Below are positions 39,088 to 47,364 of a DNA stretch of 64,000 bases, one piece after another. This DNA is from Actinomycetota bacterium (GTDB lineage: Bacteria > Actinomycetota > Acidimicrobiia > IMCC26256 > JAENVU01), in the NCBI GenBank assembly GCA_016870395.1, contig VGBT01000008.1, positions 1 to 64,000 of the forward strand, read 5' to 3'. Below the pieces are notes generated by a model that saw only the letters and a program-made list of their open reading frames with translations, was not told the origin of the DNA and made no database searches. A program made the position numbers and the translations under genes. Position 1 is the first letter of the stretch. The number at the start of each line of letters is the position of its first letter.

Positions 39088-39333
39088 GTGGGCCGAGAGA
39101 CAGGCTCGCGACGCCGAAGCGAGGAGCAGCGGCCCACGGAACTGGGTCGCCCGAGCGGGGCCCGAGCGGCCTGTGCCGAAGGCGCAAGAGCGGAAAGGTG
39201 GTGAGGCGCATGCATACCGGCGAACCCCCGAGTAGATGCGACCGCGCCCGCCGTCCGTGCTGCGTCTGAGCTGACGAGCCGACGGGCCGGTCCTGTGCGC
39301 CCGCGTCCGTCCGCCCCTCGAAGGAGGTGTGTT
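39088..39333 (+). promoter_or_regulatory. Structured 5' leader of the MgtE-N/NRAMP operon, unknown class
   Basis: Nested stems GTGGGCCG (39088-39095)/CGGCCCAC (39130-39137) and CTCGC (39105-39109)/GCGAG (39119-39123), ~330 nt untranslated gap after ferredoxin, AAGGAGG SD at its end. Confidence 0.4.
39210..39269 (+). CDS. Candidate leader-peptide ORF (19 aa, MHTGEPPSRCDRARRPCCV)
   Basis: ATG preceded by AAAGGTGGTGAGG; consecutive Cys codons at the end; sits in the structured leader. Confidence 0.35.
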   Translation: MHTGEPPSRCDRARRPCCV

Positions 39334-40689
39334 ATGGCCCGTCGCCCTCCCCTGCCCACGCCCGCCGCGCTCCGACGCCGGCGCGAGCACCGAACCCAGC
39401 GCCTCCTCGCGAACCGCGCCGTCGCGGAAGCGCTCGTGTCCGCGGCCGGCCTCGTCGGTCGGCCGGTCCTGGCCCGCGGCGGTGCGGAGGTCGGCCGCGT
39501 CGTCGACTTCGTCGTTCGGTGGCAGGGCGAGACCTACCCGCCGGTCACCGGCCTGGTGGTCCGGGTGGGACGACGCCGCGCGTACGTGCCCGCCGAAGCC
39601 GTCGCGGACGTCGTCCCGGACCGCGTCACCCTCAGCACCGCACGCCTCGACCTGCGCGACTTCGAGCGGCGCACCGGCGAGGTGGTGCTCAACGGCGACG
39701 TGGTCGACCACCAGCTCGTCGACGTCGACGGGGTGCGGGTCGTGCGGGCCGCCGACCTCTACCTCTCGCGCGTCGGCGAGCTGTATCGCCTTGTGGGTGT
39801 CGACGTGGGCTTCCAGACGCTGCTCCGCCGGCTCGGCCCGAGCCGCTGGCGGCGGCGCCCGACGCCGGACCGCGTCATCGACTGGGGGGCGATCCAGCCG
39901 TTCGGCACCGGCGCCTCGGAGCCGGGCCCGCCGGGGCCGATGCGCCTCCACCGACCCAACCATGCGCTGCGCCGCCTTCGCCCCGCCGAGGTCGCGGACC
40001 TCCTCGAGGAGCTCGGTCGCGAAGAGCGCCAGGAGCTGCTCGCCGCGCTGGAGCCGGAGGCGGCCGCGGACGCGCTCGAGGAGATGGACCCCGACGAGCT
40101 CGGCGCGCTCCTGCGCGAGTCCGGCACCAAGCAGGCGGCCGAGCTGCTCGCCGAGATGGAGCCCGACGAGGCCGTCGATGCGCTGCGCGACCTGGAGGTC
40201 GGCGAGGTCGACGAGATCCTGGCCGTCATGACCTCGACGGTCGCCGACCGCCTGCGCGCGCTGCTGCTGTACCGGGAGGGCTCGGCCGGCGGGCTGATGA
40301 CCACCAACCTCGTCCTGGTCCGGCCGCACCAGACCGTCGGCGAGGTCCGCCGCATCCTGCGCACGCAGGCCGAGCATCAGGACGACGTCGACGCGGTGAT
40401 CATCGTCGACGAGAACGGCCGGGTGGTACACGACCTCGGCCTGTGGGAGCTGCTCGTCGCGGCGAAGAACGACGCCGTCATCGACGTGGCCGGCCCGCCC
40501 GAACCGACGACGGTCCAGCCGGACGCGCCGCTCAAGGAGGTCGTGGACCAGTTCATCGACTCGCGCGGTTCGTCGCTGCTCGTGGTCGACGAGCAGGACC
40601 GTCCCGTCGGGCGGATCCTCGCCGACGACCTGGTCGACGCGCTCGTGCCCGAGCACGGCCGCGTCCGCTTCCCGAGGCTGTTCGGCTAG
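39334..40689 (+). CDS. PRC-barrel / MgtE intracellular N-domain / CBS-domain protein without transporter domain
   Basis: LRPAEVADLLEELGREERQELLAALEPEAAADALEEMDPDELGALL, then CBS pair GGLMTTNLVLVRPHQTVGEV...FIDSRGSSLLVVDEQDRPVGRILADDLVDAL. Confidence 0.88.
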   Translation: MARRPPLPTPAALRRRREHRTQRLLANRAVAEALVSAAGLVGRPVLARGGAEVGRVVDFVVRWQGETYPPVTGLVVRVGRRRAYVPAEAVADVVPDRVTLSTARLDLRDFERRTGEVVLNGDVVDHQLVDVDGVRVVRAADLYLSRVGELYRLVGVDVGFQTLLRRLGPSRWRRRPTPDRVIDWGAIQPFGTGASEPGPPGPMRLHRPNHALRRLRPAEVADLLEELGREERQELLAALEPEAAADALEEMDPDELGALLRESGTKQAAELLAEMEPDEAVDALRDLEVGEVDEILAVMTSTVADRLRALLLYREGSAGGLMTTNLVLVRPHQTVGEVRRILRTQAEHQDDVDAVIIVDENGRVVHDLGLWELLVAAKNDAVIDVAGPPEPTTVQPDAPLKEVVDQFIDSRGSSLLVVDEQDRPVGRILADDLVDALVPEHGRVRFPRLFG

Positions 40690-40694
40690 CTGTC

Positions 40695-41969
40695 ATGAGC
40701 GCGGTTCCTGTGTCCCCACCGCCGGCGCCTCGCCGGCGCCGCTACGTGCGGCCCGCCGCGATCCTGGGCATCCTCGGCCCGGGTCTGATCGCGGCCAACG
40801 CCGGCAACGACGCGGGCGGGATCGCGACCTACGCGGAGGCCGGCGCCCTTTTCGAGTACCGAACCTTGTTCATCTGCGTGTGCGTGATCGTCGCGCTCGT
40901 CGCAGTGCAGGAGATGGCCGCGCGGGTCGGTGCCTACAGCGGCGAGGGTCTGATGTCGCTCGTGCGTGAGCAGTTCTCGCTGCGCCTCGGCGCGTTCGCG
41001 GTGTGCTGCCTGCTGGTCGCGAACCTCGGTCTCGTCGTCTCGGAGTTCGCGGGCATCGGCGCCGCGCTCGAGATCTTCGGCGTCTCCCGGTACGTCTCCG
41101 TGCCGATCGCGGTGGTGGTGATCCTCGGCGTCGTGTTGTTCGGGTCCTACCGGTACGCGGAGCGGGTCTTCCTCGTCCTCTCGCTCGTGTTCCTCACCTA
41201 CCCGGTGGCCATGATCCTCGCCGATCCCGACTGGGGTGATGTCGTGTCCAACGCCCTGATCCCGCACTTCGTCGCCGACCGCGACTTCCTGCTGATCGCG
41301 GTTGCGCTCGTGGGGACGACGATCACGCCGTACATGCAGCTCTACCAGGCTGCCGCGGTCGCCGACCGTGGCATCGGCCCTGAGGACTATCGCAACGAGC
41401 GGATCGACGCAGTTTTCGGAGCCCTGTTCGCCGGGTTCATCTTCGTCTCGGTTTTGATCGCCACGGCGGCGACCATCGGGGGCACCGGCGGCATCACCTC
41501 CGCGGCCAACGCCGCGCAGGCGCTCGAGCCCGTCGCCGGTCAGCGCGCCGAGGCGCTGTTCGCGATCGGCCTGCTGGGAGCGTCGATGCTTGCGGCGGCC
41601 ATTGTCCCGCTGTCGACCGCCTACGGCCTCGCCGAGGCGGTGGGAGCCGAGCGCTCCGTCTCGCGCCGCTTCCGGGAAGCGCCGCTGTTCCTCGGGCTCT
41701 TCACGGCGCAGGTCTTGATCGGCGCCGCCGTCGCCTTGATCCCGGTGAATCTGATCGACCTGCTCGTGAGCATGCAGATCCTCAACGGGTTCATCACGCC
41801 CGTCATCCTGGTGATCCTCTTCGTGCTCACGAGCCGGCCCGCAGTCGTCGGCGACGCGGTGAACGGCCCGCGCTTGCGGGTTTTCGCGTTCGTGTGCGTG
41901 GTCGCGGTGTCGGTGTTGGCGGTGTCGGTGCTCGGTCTCACGGTCGCCGGATGGCTCGGCCTGGCCTGA
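40695..41969 (+). CDS. NRAMP-family divalent metal transporter (NRMT-like variant)
   Basis: GPGLIAANAGNDAGGIATYAEAG, VGTTITPYMQLYQAAAVADRG; multiple TM segments. Confidence 0.88.
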   Translation: MSAVPVSPPPAPRRRRYVRPAAILGILGPGLIAANAGNDAGGIATYAEAGALFEYRTLFICVCVIVALVAVQEMAARVGAYSGEGLMSLVREQFSLRLGAFAVCCLLVANLGLVVSEFAGIGAALEIFGVSRYVSVPIAVVVILGVVLFGSYRYAERVFLVLSLVFLTYPVAMILADPDWGDVVSNALIPHFVADRDFLLIAVALVGTTITPYMQLYQAAAVADRGIGPEDYRNERIDAVFGALFAGFIFVSVLIATAATIGGTGGITSAANAAQALEPVAGQRAEALFAIGLLGASMLAAAIVPLSTAYGLAEAVGAERSVSRRFREAPLFLGLFTAQVLIGAAVALIPVNLIDLLVSMQILNGFITPVILVILFVLTSRPAVVGDAVNGPRLRVFAFVCVVAVSVLAVSVLGLTVAGWLGLA

Positions 41970-42069
41970 CGCATTCGGCGCCGGTTCCGCACTCCCTGGC
42001 GCTCGCTCTCGGCGCCGAATTCGAGCATAGGCGCGCAAAGGGCGCGTGTCGGAACGTCGGGCGCCCCGA

Positions 42070-43236
42070 TCAGCCGATCAGGCAGTAGCCGGTGTCGACC
42101 GAATCGCGCGCGACGGAGGCGAGCACCGCGGAGAGCTCCGCATCGGTGAGGGCGTACGCGGTCCCCGCGAAAGCCGGGTCGATCGCGAACGCCACGCCCA
42201 CGACGGTGCCCTGCTCGTCGACGAGGGCGCTTCCGGAGTCACCGGGCTCGAGATCCGCGGCGAGCACGAAGACGTCGCGGCGGGTCTCGCTCGTGCGATA
42301 GATGTCGGAGCCGCGAGCGACGATGCGCTCCGCGATCCGGGCGGGTGAGAGTGAGAGCGGCCCGCCTCGCGAATAGCCGTACACAACGGCGAGCGCACCG
42401 ACGTCGGTGTCGCCGTGCGCGAGCGGTGGCGCGTCAAGGCCGGGGACGCGCAGGACCGCAAGGTCGCGGCGAGGATCAAAGCGGACCACCGTCGCGCGAT
42501 GGTCGCCCCCCTCCGCGTCGAGCACGGTGGTGTCGCGCTCCCCCGCCACGACGTGTGCGTTCGTGACCACGATGCCCGGCGCGGCGACGAAGCCCGAGCC
42601 CTTCTGGATCTGGTCACAGGCCTGTCCTTCGACGCGAACGACCGAAGCGCGCACTCGCGCGTCGACCTCCGGCGCGAGGAACGTGGTGGGGACCTCACCG
42701 GGCGGGCGGGGGCCGCCGTCGGGCCCGAAGACCTCGGGGTACGGCGCCTCGGCGACCATCCGCCCGAGCTCGCGCAGCGACGCCGGCGGCTCCGGCGCCA
42801 CGTCGTCGATCGTCGAGACGATCGTGGAGCCGCGGGCCTCCCGCGCGGGCCAGCCGGGTGCGCTGGTCAGCGCGGGGACCAGCAGCCACACGAGCACGAG
42901 CACACCGAAGACGCCGACGGTCGCACCGCCCGCCTGGTCGCCGCGGTGGAGCACCTCGCCGCCGGGGATGTGCTGCTGCACCAAGGTGCCGACCGCCAAT
43001 CCGAGCGCCTGGCCGAGCAGGCCGAGCCCGAACACGAACGCCAGGACCGCGAACAGGCGGCCACGGGGCGAGGCTCCGGCGAGCGCGGTCATCAGATCGG
43101 GCACGAACCGGATCGCGACGAAAACGGCCAGGGCGAGCCCGATCCACGACAGCGATCGGGCCAGGAAGCCGAGCCGGTACCCACCGATCGCGGCGGCGAC
43201 GATCGCCACCAGGATCACGGCGTCGAGGAGGTTCAA
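42070..43236 (-). CDS. Membrane-anchored trypsin-like serine protease (MarP-like)
   Basis: CvpA-like TM region then GSGFVAAPGIVVTNAHVVAG (His), DPRRDLAVLRV (Asp), LEPGDSGSALVD (Ser). Confidence 0.9.
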   Translation of the reverse strand: MNLLDAVILVAIVAAAIGGYRLGFLARSLSWIGLALAVFVAIRFVPDLMTALAGASPRGRLFAVLAFVFGLGLLGQALGLAVGTLVQQHIPGGEVLHRGDQAGGATVGVFGVLVLVWLLVPALTSAPGWPAREARGSTIVSTIDDVAPEPPASLRELGRMVAEAPYPEVFGPDGGPRPPGEVPTTFLAPEVDARVRASVVRVEGQACDQIQKGSGFVAAPGIVVTNAHVVAGERDTTVLDAEGGDHRATVVRFDPRRDLAVLRVPGLDAPPLAHGDTDVGALAVVYGYSRGGPLSLSPARIAERIVARGSDIYRTSETRRDVFVLAADLEPGDSGSALVDEQGTVVGVAFAIDPAFAGTAYALTDAELSAVLASVARDSVDTGYCLIG

Positions 43237-43246
43237 CGGCCCTCGC

Positions 43247-44029
43247 TCAGGTCGACGGCGCCAGGAGCCGCGCGTGGGTGAGGAAGCCGGTGTGGGCGAC
43301 CATGCGGTGATCGGGGCGCACCGACTGGCCCTCGACGTGCCAGCTCCGCTGGAGCACCTCGAGCGACTCCACCATCCCGAACGCGGAGTCGGTGAGTTCT
43401 TCGCGGAGGCGCGCGACCTGGCCGATCGTCGGTAGGTACGAGAGCAGAATGCCGCCAGGCCGGAGCGAGGCCTGCGCGTGCTTGACCACCCGCCACGGTT
43501 CCGGGAGGTCGAGCACCACCCGATCGAGCTCGACTTCGTCGATGCCGTCGTACACGTCTCGGACCTCGACGGTGAGCGGCACGTCGGGTCCGAGGAAGCC
43601 CTCTACGTTGCGCCGCGCCCGGTCGGCGAAGTCCTGGCGCAGCTCGTAGCCGAGCACCTGGCCGGTCGGCCCTACCGCGCGTAGCAGCGTCGTCGTGAGC
43701 GCGCCCGACCCCACTCCGGATTCGAGCACACGCGCACCCGGGAACACGTCACCCAGCATCAGGATCGGTCCCAGGTCCTTCGGGTAGATCACCTGTGCGC
43801 CACGCGGCATCTCGAGGATGTACTCCGACAGGGTCGGGCGCACCGCGACCATGCGCGCGCCCTGGCTCGTGCGGACGGCGATGCCCTCCTCGTTGCCGAT
43901 GAGCGCGGCGTGCTCGAGGACACCCGTGTGGCTGTGGAAGGCGCCGCCTTCGGCGAGCGTCACGAGGTGCCGCCGGCGCTTCGCGTCGACGAGCAGGACT
44001 CGGTCACCCACCGCGAACGGCCGGGGCAC
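43247..44029 (-). CDS. trmI: tRNA (adenine-58-N1)-methyltransferase
   Basis: IYPKDLGPILMLGDVFPGARVLESGVGSGALTTTLLRAVGPTGQVLGYE, VVLDLPEPW. Confidence 0.94.
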   Translation of the reverse strand: MPRPFAVGDRVLLVDAKRRRHLVTLAEGGAFHSHTGVLEHAALIGNEEGIAVRTSQGARMVAVRPTLSEYILEMPRGAQVIYPKDLGPILMLGDVFPGARVLESGVGSGALTTTLLRAVGPTGQVLGYELRQDFADRARRNVEGFLGPDVPLTVEVRDVYDGIDEVELDRVVLDLPEPWRVVKHAQASLRPGGILLSYLPTIGQVARLREELTDSAFGMVESLEVLQRSWHVEGQSVRPDHRMVAHTGFLTHARLLAPST

Positions 44030-44032
44030 CGC

Positions 44033-44968
44033 CTACCGCCCCGTCCGCAACGCGACCGGCTGAGGGTTGCTGACGCGGACGCGCAACGAGCAGAAGGCGC
44101 ACAACCCGCCCGTGCTCGTAGGGCCTCCGCAACCGCTGCAGGGCGCGAGCGTCTCGCGCTCTGCGTCGCTGGCGTCGGCGAAGCGCCCGTGGCCGCGGGC
44201 GAGGAAGCCGAACAGGAACGCGGCCTTGGTGCCCGGCGACTGCTCCTCGAGCGCGTTGAGGGTGGTCTTGAGGCCGAGGTGCCGGTTGCCGTCGGCCATC
44301 GGGCACTCCTCGATTTGGTAGTCGATGCCGTTGAGCACGCAGTACGCGGCCATCTCCCGCTCACCGAGCCGCACGAGCGGCTTCACCTTCTTGACGAAGC
44401 CGTCGGTGGCCGGAAGGACGGGATGCTGGCGACCGAGGTATCCGGTCTCCCAGCGCAGGACGTTGCCGAGGAGCACTGCGGCCTCGTCGTCGAGGTTGTG
44501 GCCGGTGGCGACCACGTCGTAGCCGTGCTCGAGCGCGAACCCGTTGAAGAGGTGGCGCTTCGAGAGCCCGCACGCGCCGCACGGCGACCGACGGGTGGCT
44601 CGCGCCGCACCCGGGACGTCGTAGCCGTAGTCGGTCGGCAGGTCGACCTCGTGCAGCCCGGCGCCGACGCGGGCCGCGAAGTCGCGTGCGTAGCGACCGG
44701 ACTCGTCGGAGTACTCGCCGATGCCGAGCCCGAGGTAGAGCCCGTCGGCGTCGATGCCCAGCTCGGTGAGGAGGTGCCAGAGCGCGAGCGAGTCCTTGCC
44801 GCCGGAGACGGCCACGAGCACCCGGTCGCCCGGTACGAACATCCGGTGCTCGTCGATCGCCCTGCGTACCTGCTCCCGGCAGTGGCGCAGGAAGCACTCG
44901 CGACAGAACGCGGCGTTGTGCCGCGGGATCTCGATGACGGCCGGGGCCTTGCAACGGCGGCACTTCAC
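44033..44968 (-). CDS. ttuA: tRNA 2-thiolation enzyme TtuA/Ncs6 family
   Basis: N-terminal CRRC...CREC zinc site, VLVAVSGGKDSLALWHLL PP-loop, CGACGLSKRHLFN, ATGHNLDDEAAVLLGN, C-terminal CSGCGGPTSTGGLCAFC. Confidence 0.9.
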   Translation of the reverse strand: MKCRRCKAPAVIEIPRHNAAFCRECFLRHCREQVRRAIDEHRMFVPGDRVLVAVSGGKDSLALWHLLTELGIDADGLYLGLGIGEYSDESGRYARDFAARVGAGLHEVDLPTDYGYDVPGAARATRRSPCGACGLSKRHLFNGFALEHGYDVVATGHNLDDEAAVLLGNVLRWETGYLGRQHPVLPATDGFVKKVKPLVRLGEREMAAYCVLNGIDYQIEECPMADGNRHLGLKTTLNALEEQSPGTKAAFLFGFLARGHGRFADASDAERETLAPCSGCGGPTSTGGLCAFCSLRVRVSNPQPVALRTGR

Positions 44969-45165
44969 GGCGCGCCCCCCGAGATGACCGGCCGGATCTC
45001 GATCTGGTCGCCGGCGTCGAGGCGCGCGTCGCTGGTGACGAGGGTATCGCCCCGGATCACGAGTACCGACTCGGGCACCAGCTCGAGGCGCGCCAGCAGG
45101 GCGGCGACGGTGATGGGGCCGGGCACCTCGAGCTCACGCCGGGGGTTGCGGAGCAGGACCTTCAC
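44965..45165 (-). CDS. TtuB/ThiS-like ubiquitin-fold sulfur carrier ending ...ISGGAP
   Basis: 66 aa beta-grasp pattern MKVLLRNPRRELEVPGPITVAALLARLELVPESVLVIRGDTLVTSDARLDAGDQIEIRPVISGGAP; GTGA overlap with ttuA. Confidence 0.85.
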   Translation of the reverse strand: MKVLLRNPRRELEVPGPITVAALLARLELVPESVLVIRGDTLVTSDARLDAGDQIEIRPVISGGAP

Positions 45166-45174
45166 GCCCCCAGG

Positions 45175-45369
45175 CTACTGGCCGCGGCGCAGGCCCCTGA
45201 TCTCGTAGCGCTCCCCCGGCCTCACCTCGAAGCGCAGAAGCGTCCGCTGCTTCGTCGACATCACGCGGCGGACCGCCCGGAACCCGAACGACGCGATCAC
45301 GAGGTACAGGTAGGCGCGGCTGCCGCGGCGCGCACCGACCGTGCGCATGACGATCTGGAACGGGTTCAT
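45175..45369 (-). CDS. Small basic protein, unknown
   Basis: 64 aa; RAYLYLVIASFGFRAVRRVMSTKQRTLLRFEVRPGERYEIR; overlaps neighbour. Confidence 0.55.
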   Translation of the reverse strand: MNPFQIVMRTVGARRGSRAYLYLVIASFGFRAVRRVMSTKQRTLLRFEVRPGERYEIRGLRRGQ

Positions 45370-45572
45370 ACCCGGCGGATCTCCACGATCGTTGCCAGGC
45401 GCTTCCCGCGGCGGCGCCCGAGCGCGAACGCGGTGAGCACCACGACGACCGCGACGACCACGCCGACGGTGATCGCGACCGACTTGGCGTCGCCGACCTC
45501 GGTGTCGACCTCGCCCTTCAGCTCCTTCAGCTTGTGCTGGATGTCGGCCTTGGTAATGGGGTCCGGGCTCAC
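45366..45572 (-). CDS. Small TM protein
   Basis: GTG start; ITKADIQHKLKELKGEVDTEVGDAKSVAITVGVVVAVVVVLTAFALGRRRGKR. Confidence 0.6.
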   Translation of the reverse strand: MSPDPITKADIQHKLKELKGEVDTEVGDAKSVAITVGVVVAVVVVLTAFALGRRRGKRLATIVEIRRV

Positions 45573-45937
45573 GCGGCCTCCCGCTTCTCCTTGCGCCGGG
45601 CGCCGACCTTCCAGGTCAGCGCGCCGCCGAGGGCGAGCAGCACCGTCATGATCAGGTACGGGACCCAGGACCAGTTGCCGATGAAGGTCGTGCCGGTCTC
45701 CTCCTGGAGCACCCGCAAGCCACCGACCGTGAGGAACACGACGCCGAACCCGAGCAGGAGCGACCCGGCGACCCCGAAGGCGACGACCCGCCCGATTGCC
45801 TTGAGCGGTTCGGTGGTCTCCTGCTTGAAGTACGCGACCACGAGCTCCCACAGCTCGGTGACGATCTGCGGGATCGGGGGAGGTCGCTCGGCCACCGACG
45901 GATTCAACACGCGACCGTTACCACCCGGCAAGCCCAC
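45569..45937 (-). CDS. Phage-holin-superfamily-like (DUF1469-like) membrane protein
   Basis: ELVVAYFKQETTEPLKAIGRVVAFGVAGSLLLGFGVVFLTVGGLRVLQ plus second TM. Confidence 0.6.
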   Translation of the reverse strand: MGLPGGNGRVLNPSVAERPPPIPQIVTELWELVVAYFKQETTEPLKAIGRVVAFGVAGSLLLGFGVVFLTVGGLRVLQEETGTTFIGNWSWVPYLIMTVLLALGGALTWKVGARRKEKREAA

Positions 45938-45948
45938 CGCCGCCCGAG

Positions 45949-47364
45949 TCAGGGGGCGGGGACGAGCGTGTCGGGGTCGGGCGCGTTCGGGTAGGCGGCC
46001 ACAGCCGCGGCCATCCGTTCCCGGAGAGTGAGCGCTGAGCTCTCGGAGAACTGGCCGTTCAGGAGCAGCGCGAAGTCGAGTGGGCGGCGTGTGGTGGTGA
46101 CCCCGGCCAGACCCGAGACGCCGTTCAACGAGCCGGTCTTTGCGACGAGGCGGCCGGCGAGCGGGGTGCCGACCAACCGGGTCGCGAGGGTGCCGCGTTC
46201 TCCTGCCACCGCCAGGCCGTCACGGAGCGTGGCATAGCGCGGGTCCTCGCGGCCCAGTGCGAGGGTCGCGAGGAGCGCGTTGCAGGTCGCGCGGTCGTCG
46301 CGTGAGAGCCCCGAGCCGTCGACGATGGTGACGCCCTCGAGCGGGATCCCCAGGGCGGCGAGCCGCTCCATCACGACCTGGACGCCGTTCGCCGTCGTCC
46401 CGGGTGTTCCGGCCCGTACGGCCAGCTCCTTCACCAGCATCTCGCCGGCGAGGTTGTCGCTCGAGGCCAGGAAGCTGGTGAGCACCTCGGTGAGTGGCGG
46501 CGACGCGACCGTCGCGATGGGGACCGAGGGATCCGGGGCGCGGCCACGGCCGGGTGCGCCGACGACCACCCCCCGGGCCGCGAGGAGCCGGGTGAGCTGG
46601 GCCGCCGCGTCGAGCGCCGGGTCGGTGCTCGGCCCGCCCGCGCCGCTCGGGCCCGTCTTGCCTCCGTTGACGACCAGCGCGCCGACGGCGCCGATCTCGC
46701 TGCGGTACGACGCGGGCCAGCGCGGCGAGAAGCGCTCGGTGTCGAAGCGGTCGTCGACGCCGATGACGCCCCCGGGGATGCTCTGGACCCCGACGGCTAC
46801 GATCCCGTCGGCCAGTTGTGCGAGCGGGGTGCTCGCCGACCCTGCGGTCAGCGGGTCGGCTGCGATCTCGGCGACGCGCTCGGGCGTCGAGAGGACCGGA
46901 TCGCCCACGCCGACGAGGTACAGCTGCTCGACGACGCCACCCTGCGGTTCGGACGCGGCGACGGCGCGGGTGGTGTAGCGGTAGTCGGGGCCGAGCACGT
47001 ACAGGGCCGCGGCTGCGGTGAGCAGCTTCAGGGTCGAGGCAGGGATCTCGGAGGCCTCGGGCGCCGCGGCCGCGAGCGGAGCGGTGCCGTCTCGCACCTC
47101 GAAACAGTGCTGGGTGCCGGCAGCGATCTCGCTCAGCTCGGCCTGGAGGCGTTGCGCACCCACCAGGTCGGTCACCGCGGACGGCACGCGGCGGACCGAC
47201 CACAGCGGTGCGCCGGGCCCGGATGATCTCGCGGCCACCGAGGAGGCCGAAGGTGGACGGAGCGCCGCTACCACGAGGGCGATGCCGCCGAGGAGGAGCA
47301 CGCCGATGAGGAGCCGGCGCACGAGGGTGCCTTGGTGTGACGCCGCGGCGCGACGGCGATTCAC
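45949..47364 (-). CDS. dacB: D-alanyl-D-alanine carboxypeptidase/endopeptidase (PBP4-type)
   Basis: EIPASTLKLLTAAAALYVLGPDYRYTT, SSDNLAGEMLVKELA, KTGSLNGVSGLAG. Confidence 0.92.
   Translation of the reverse strand: MNRRRAAASHQGTLVRRLLIGVLLLGGIALVVAALRPPSASSVAARSSGPGAPLWSVRRVPSAVTDLVGAQRLQAELSEIAAGTQHCFEVRDGTAPLAAAAPEASEIPASTLKLLTAAAALYVLGPDYRYTTRAVAASEPQGGVVEQLYLVGVGDPVLSTPERVAEIAADPLTAGSASTPLAQLADGIVAVGVQSIPGGVIGVDDRFDTERFSPRWPASYRSEIGAVGALVVNGGKTGPSGAGGPSTDPALDAAAQLTRLLAARGVVVGAPGRGRAPDPSVPIATVASPPLTEVLTSFLASSDNLAGEMLVKELAVRAGTPGTTANGVQVVMERLAALGIPLEGVTIVDGSGLSRDDRATCNALLATLALGREDPRYATLRDGLAVAGERGTLATRLVGTPLAGRLVAKTGSLNGVSGLAGVTTTRRPLDFALLLNGQFSESSALTLRERMAAAVAAYPNAPDPDTLVPAP

Noticed and set aside
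39061-39333. M-box, yybP-ykoY or second glycine riboswitch before the MgtE-N gene
   Set aside because: Partial words (GGTGAGGC, GCCGAAGGCGCAA) occur, but the remaining conserved blocks of each class are missing.
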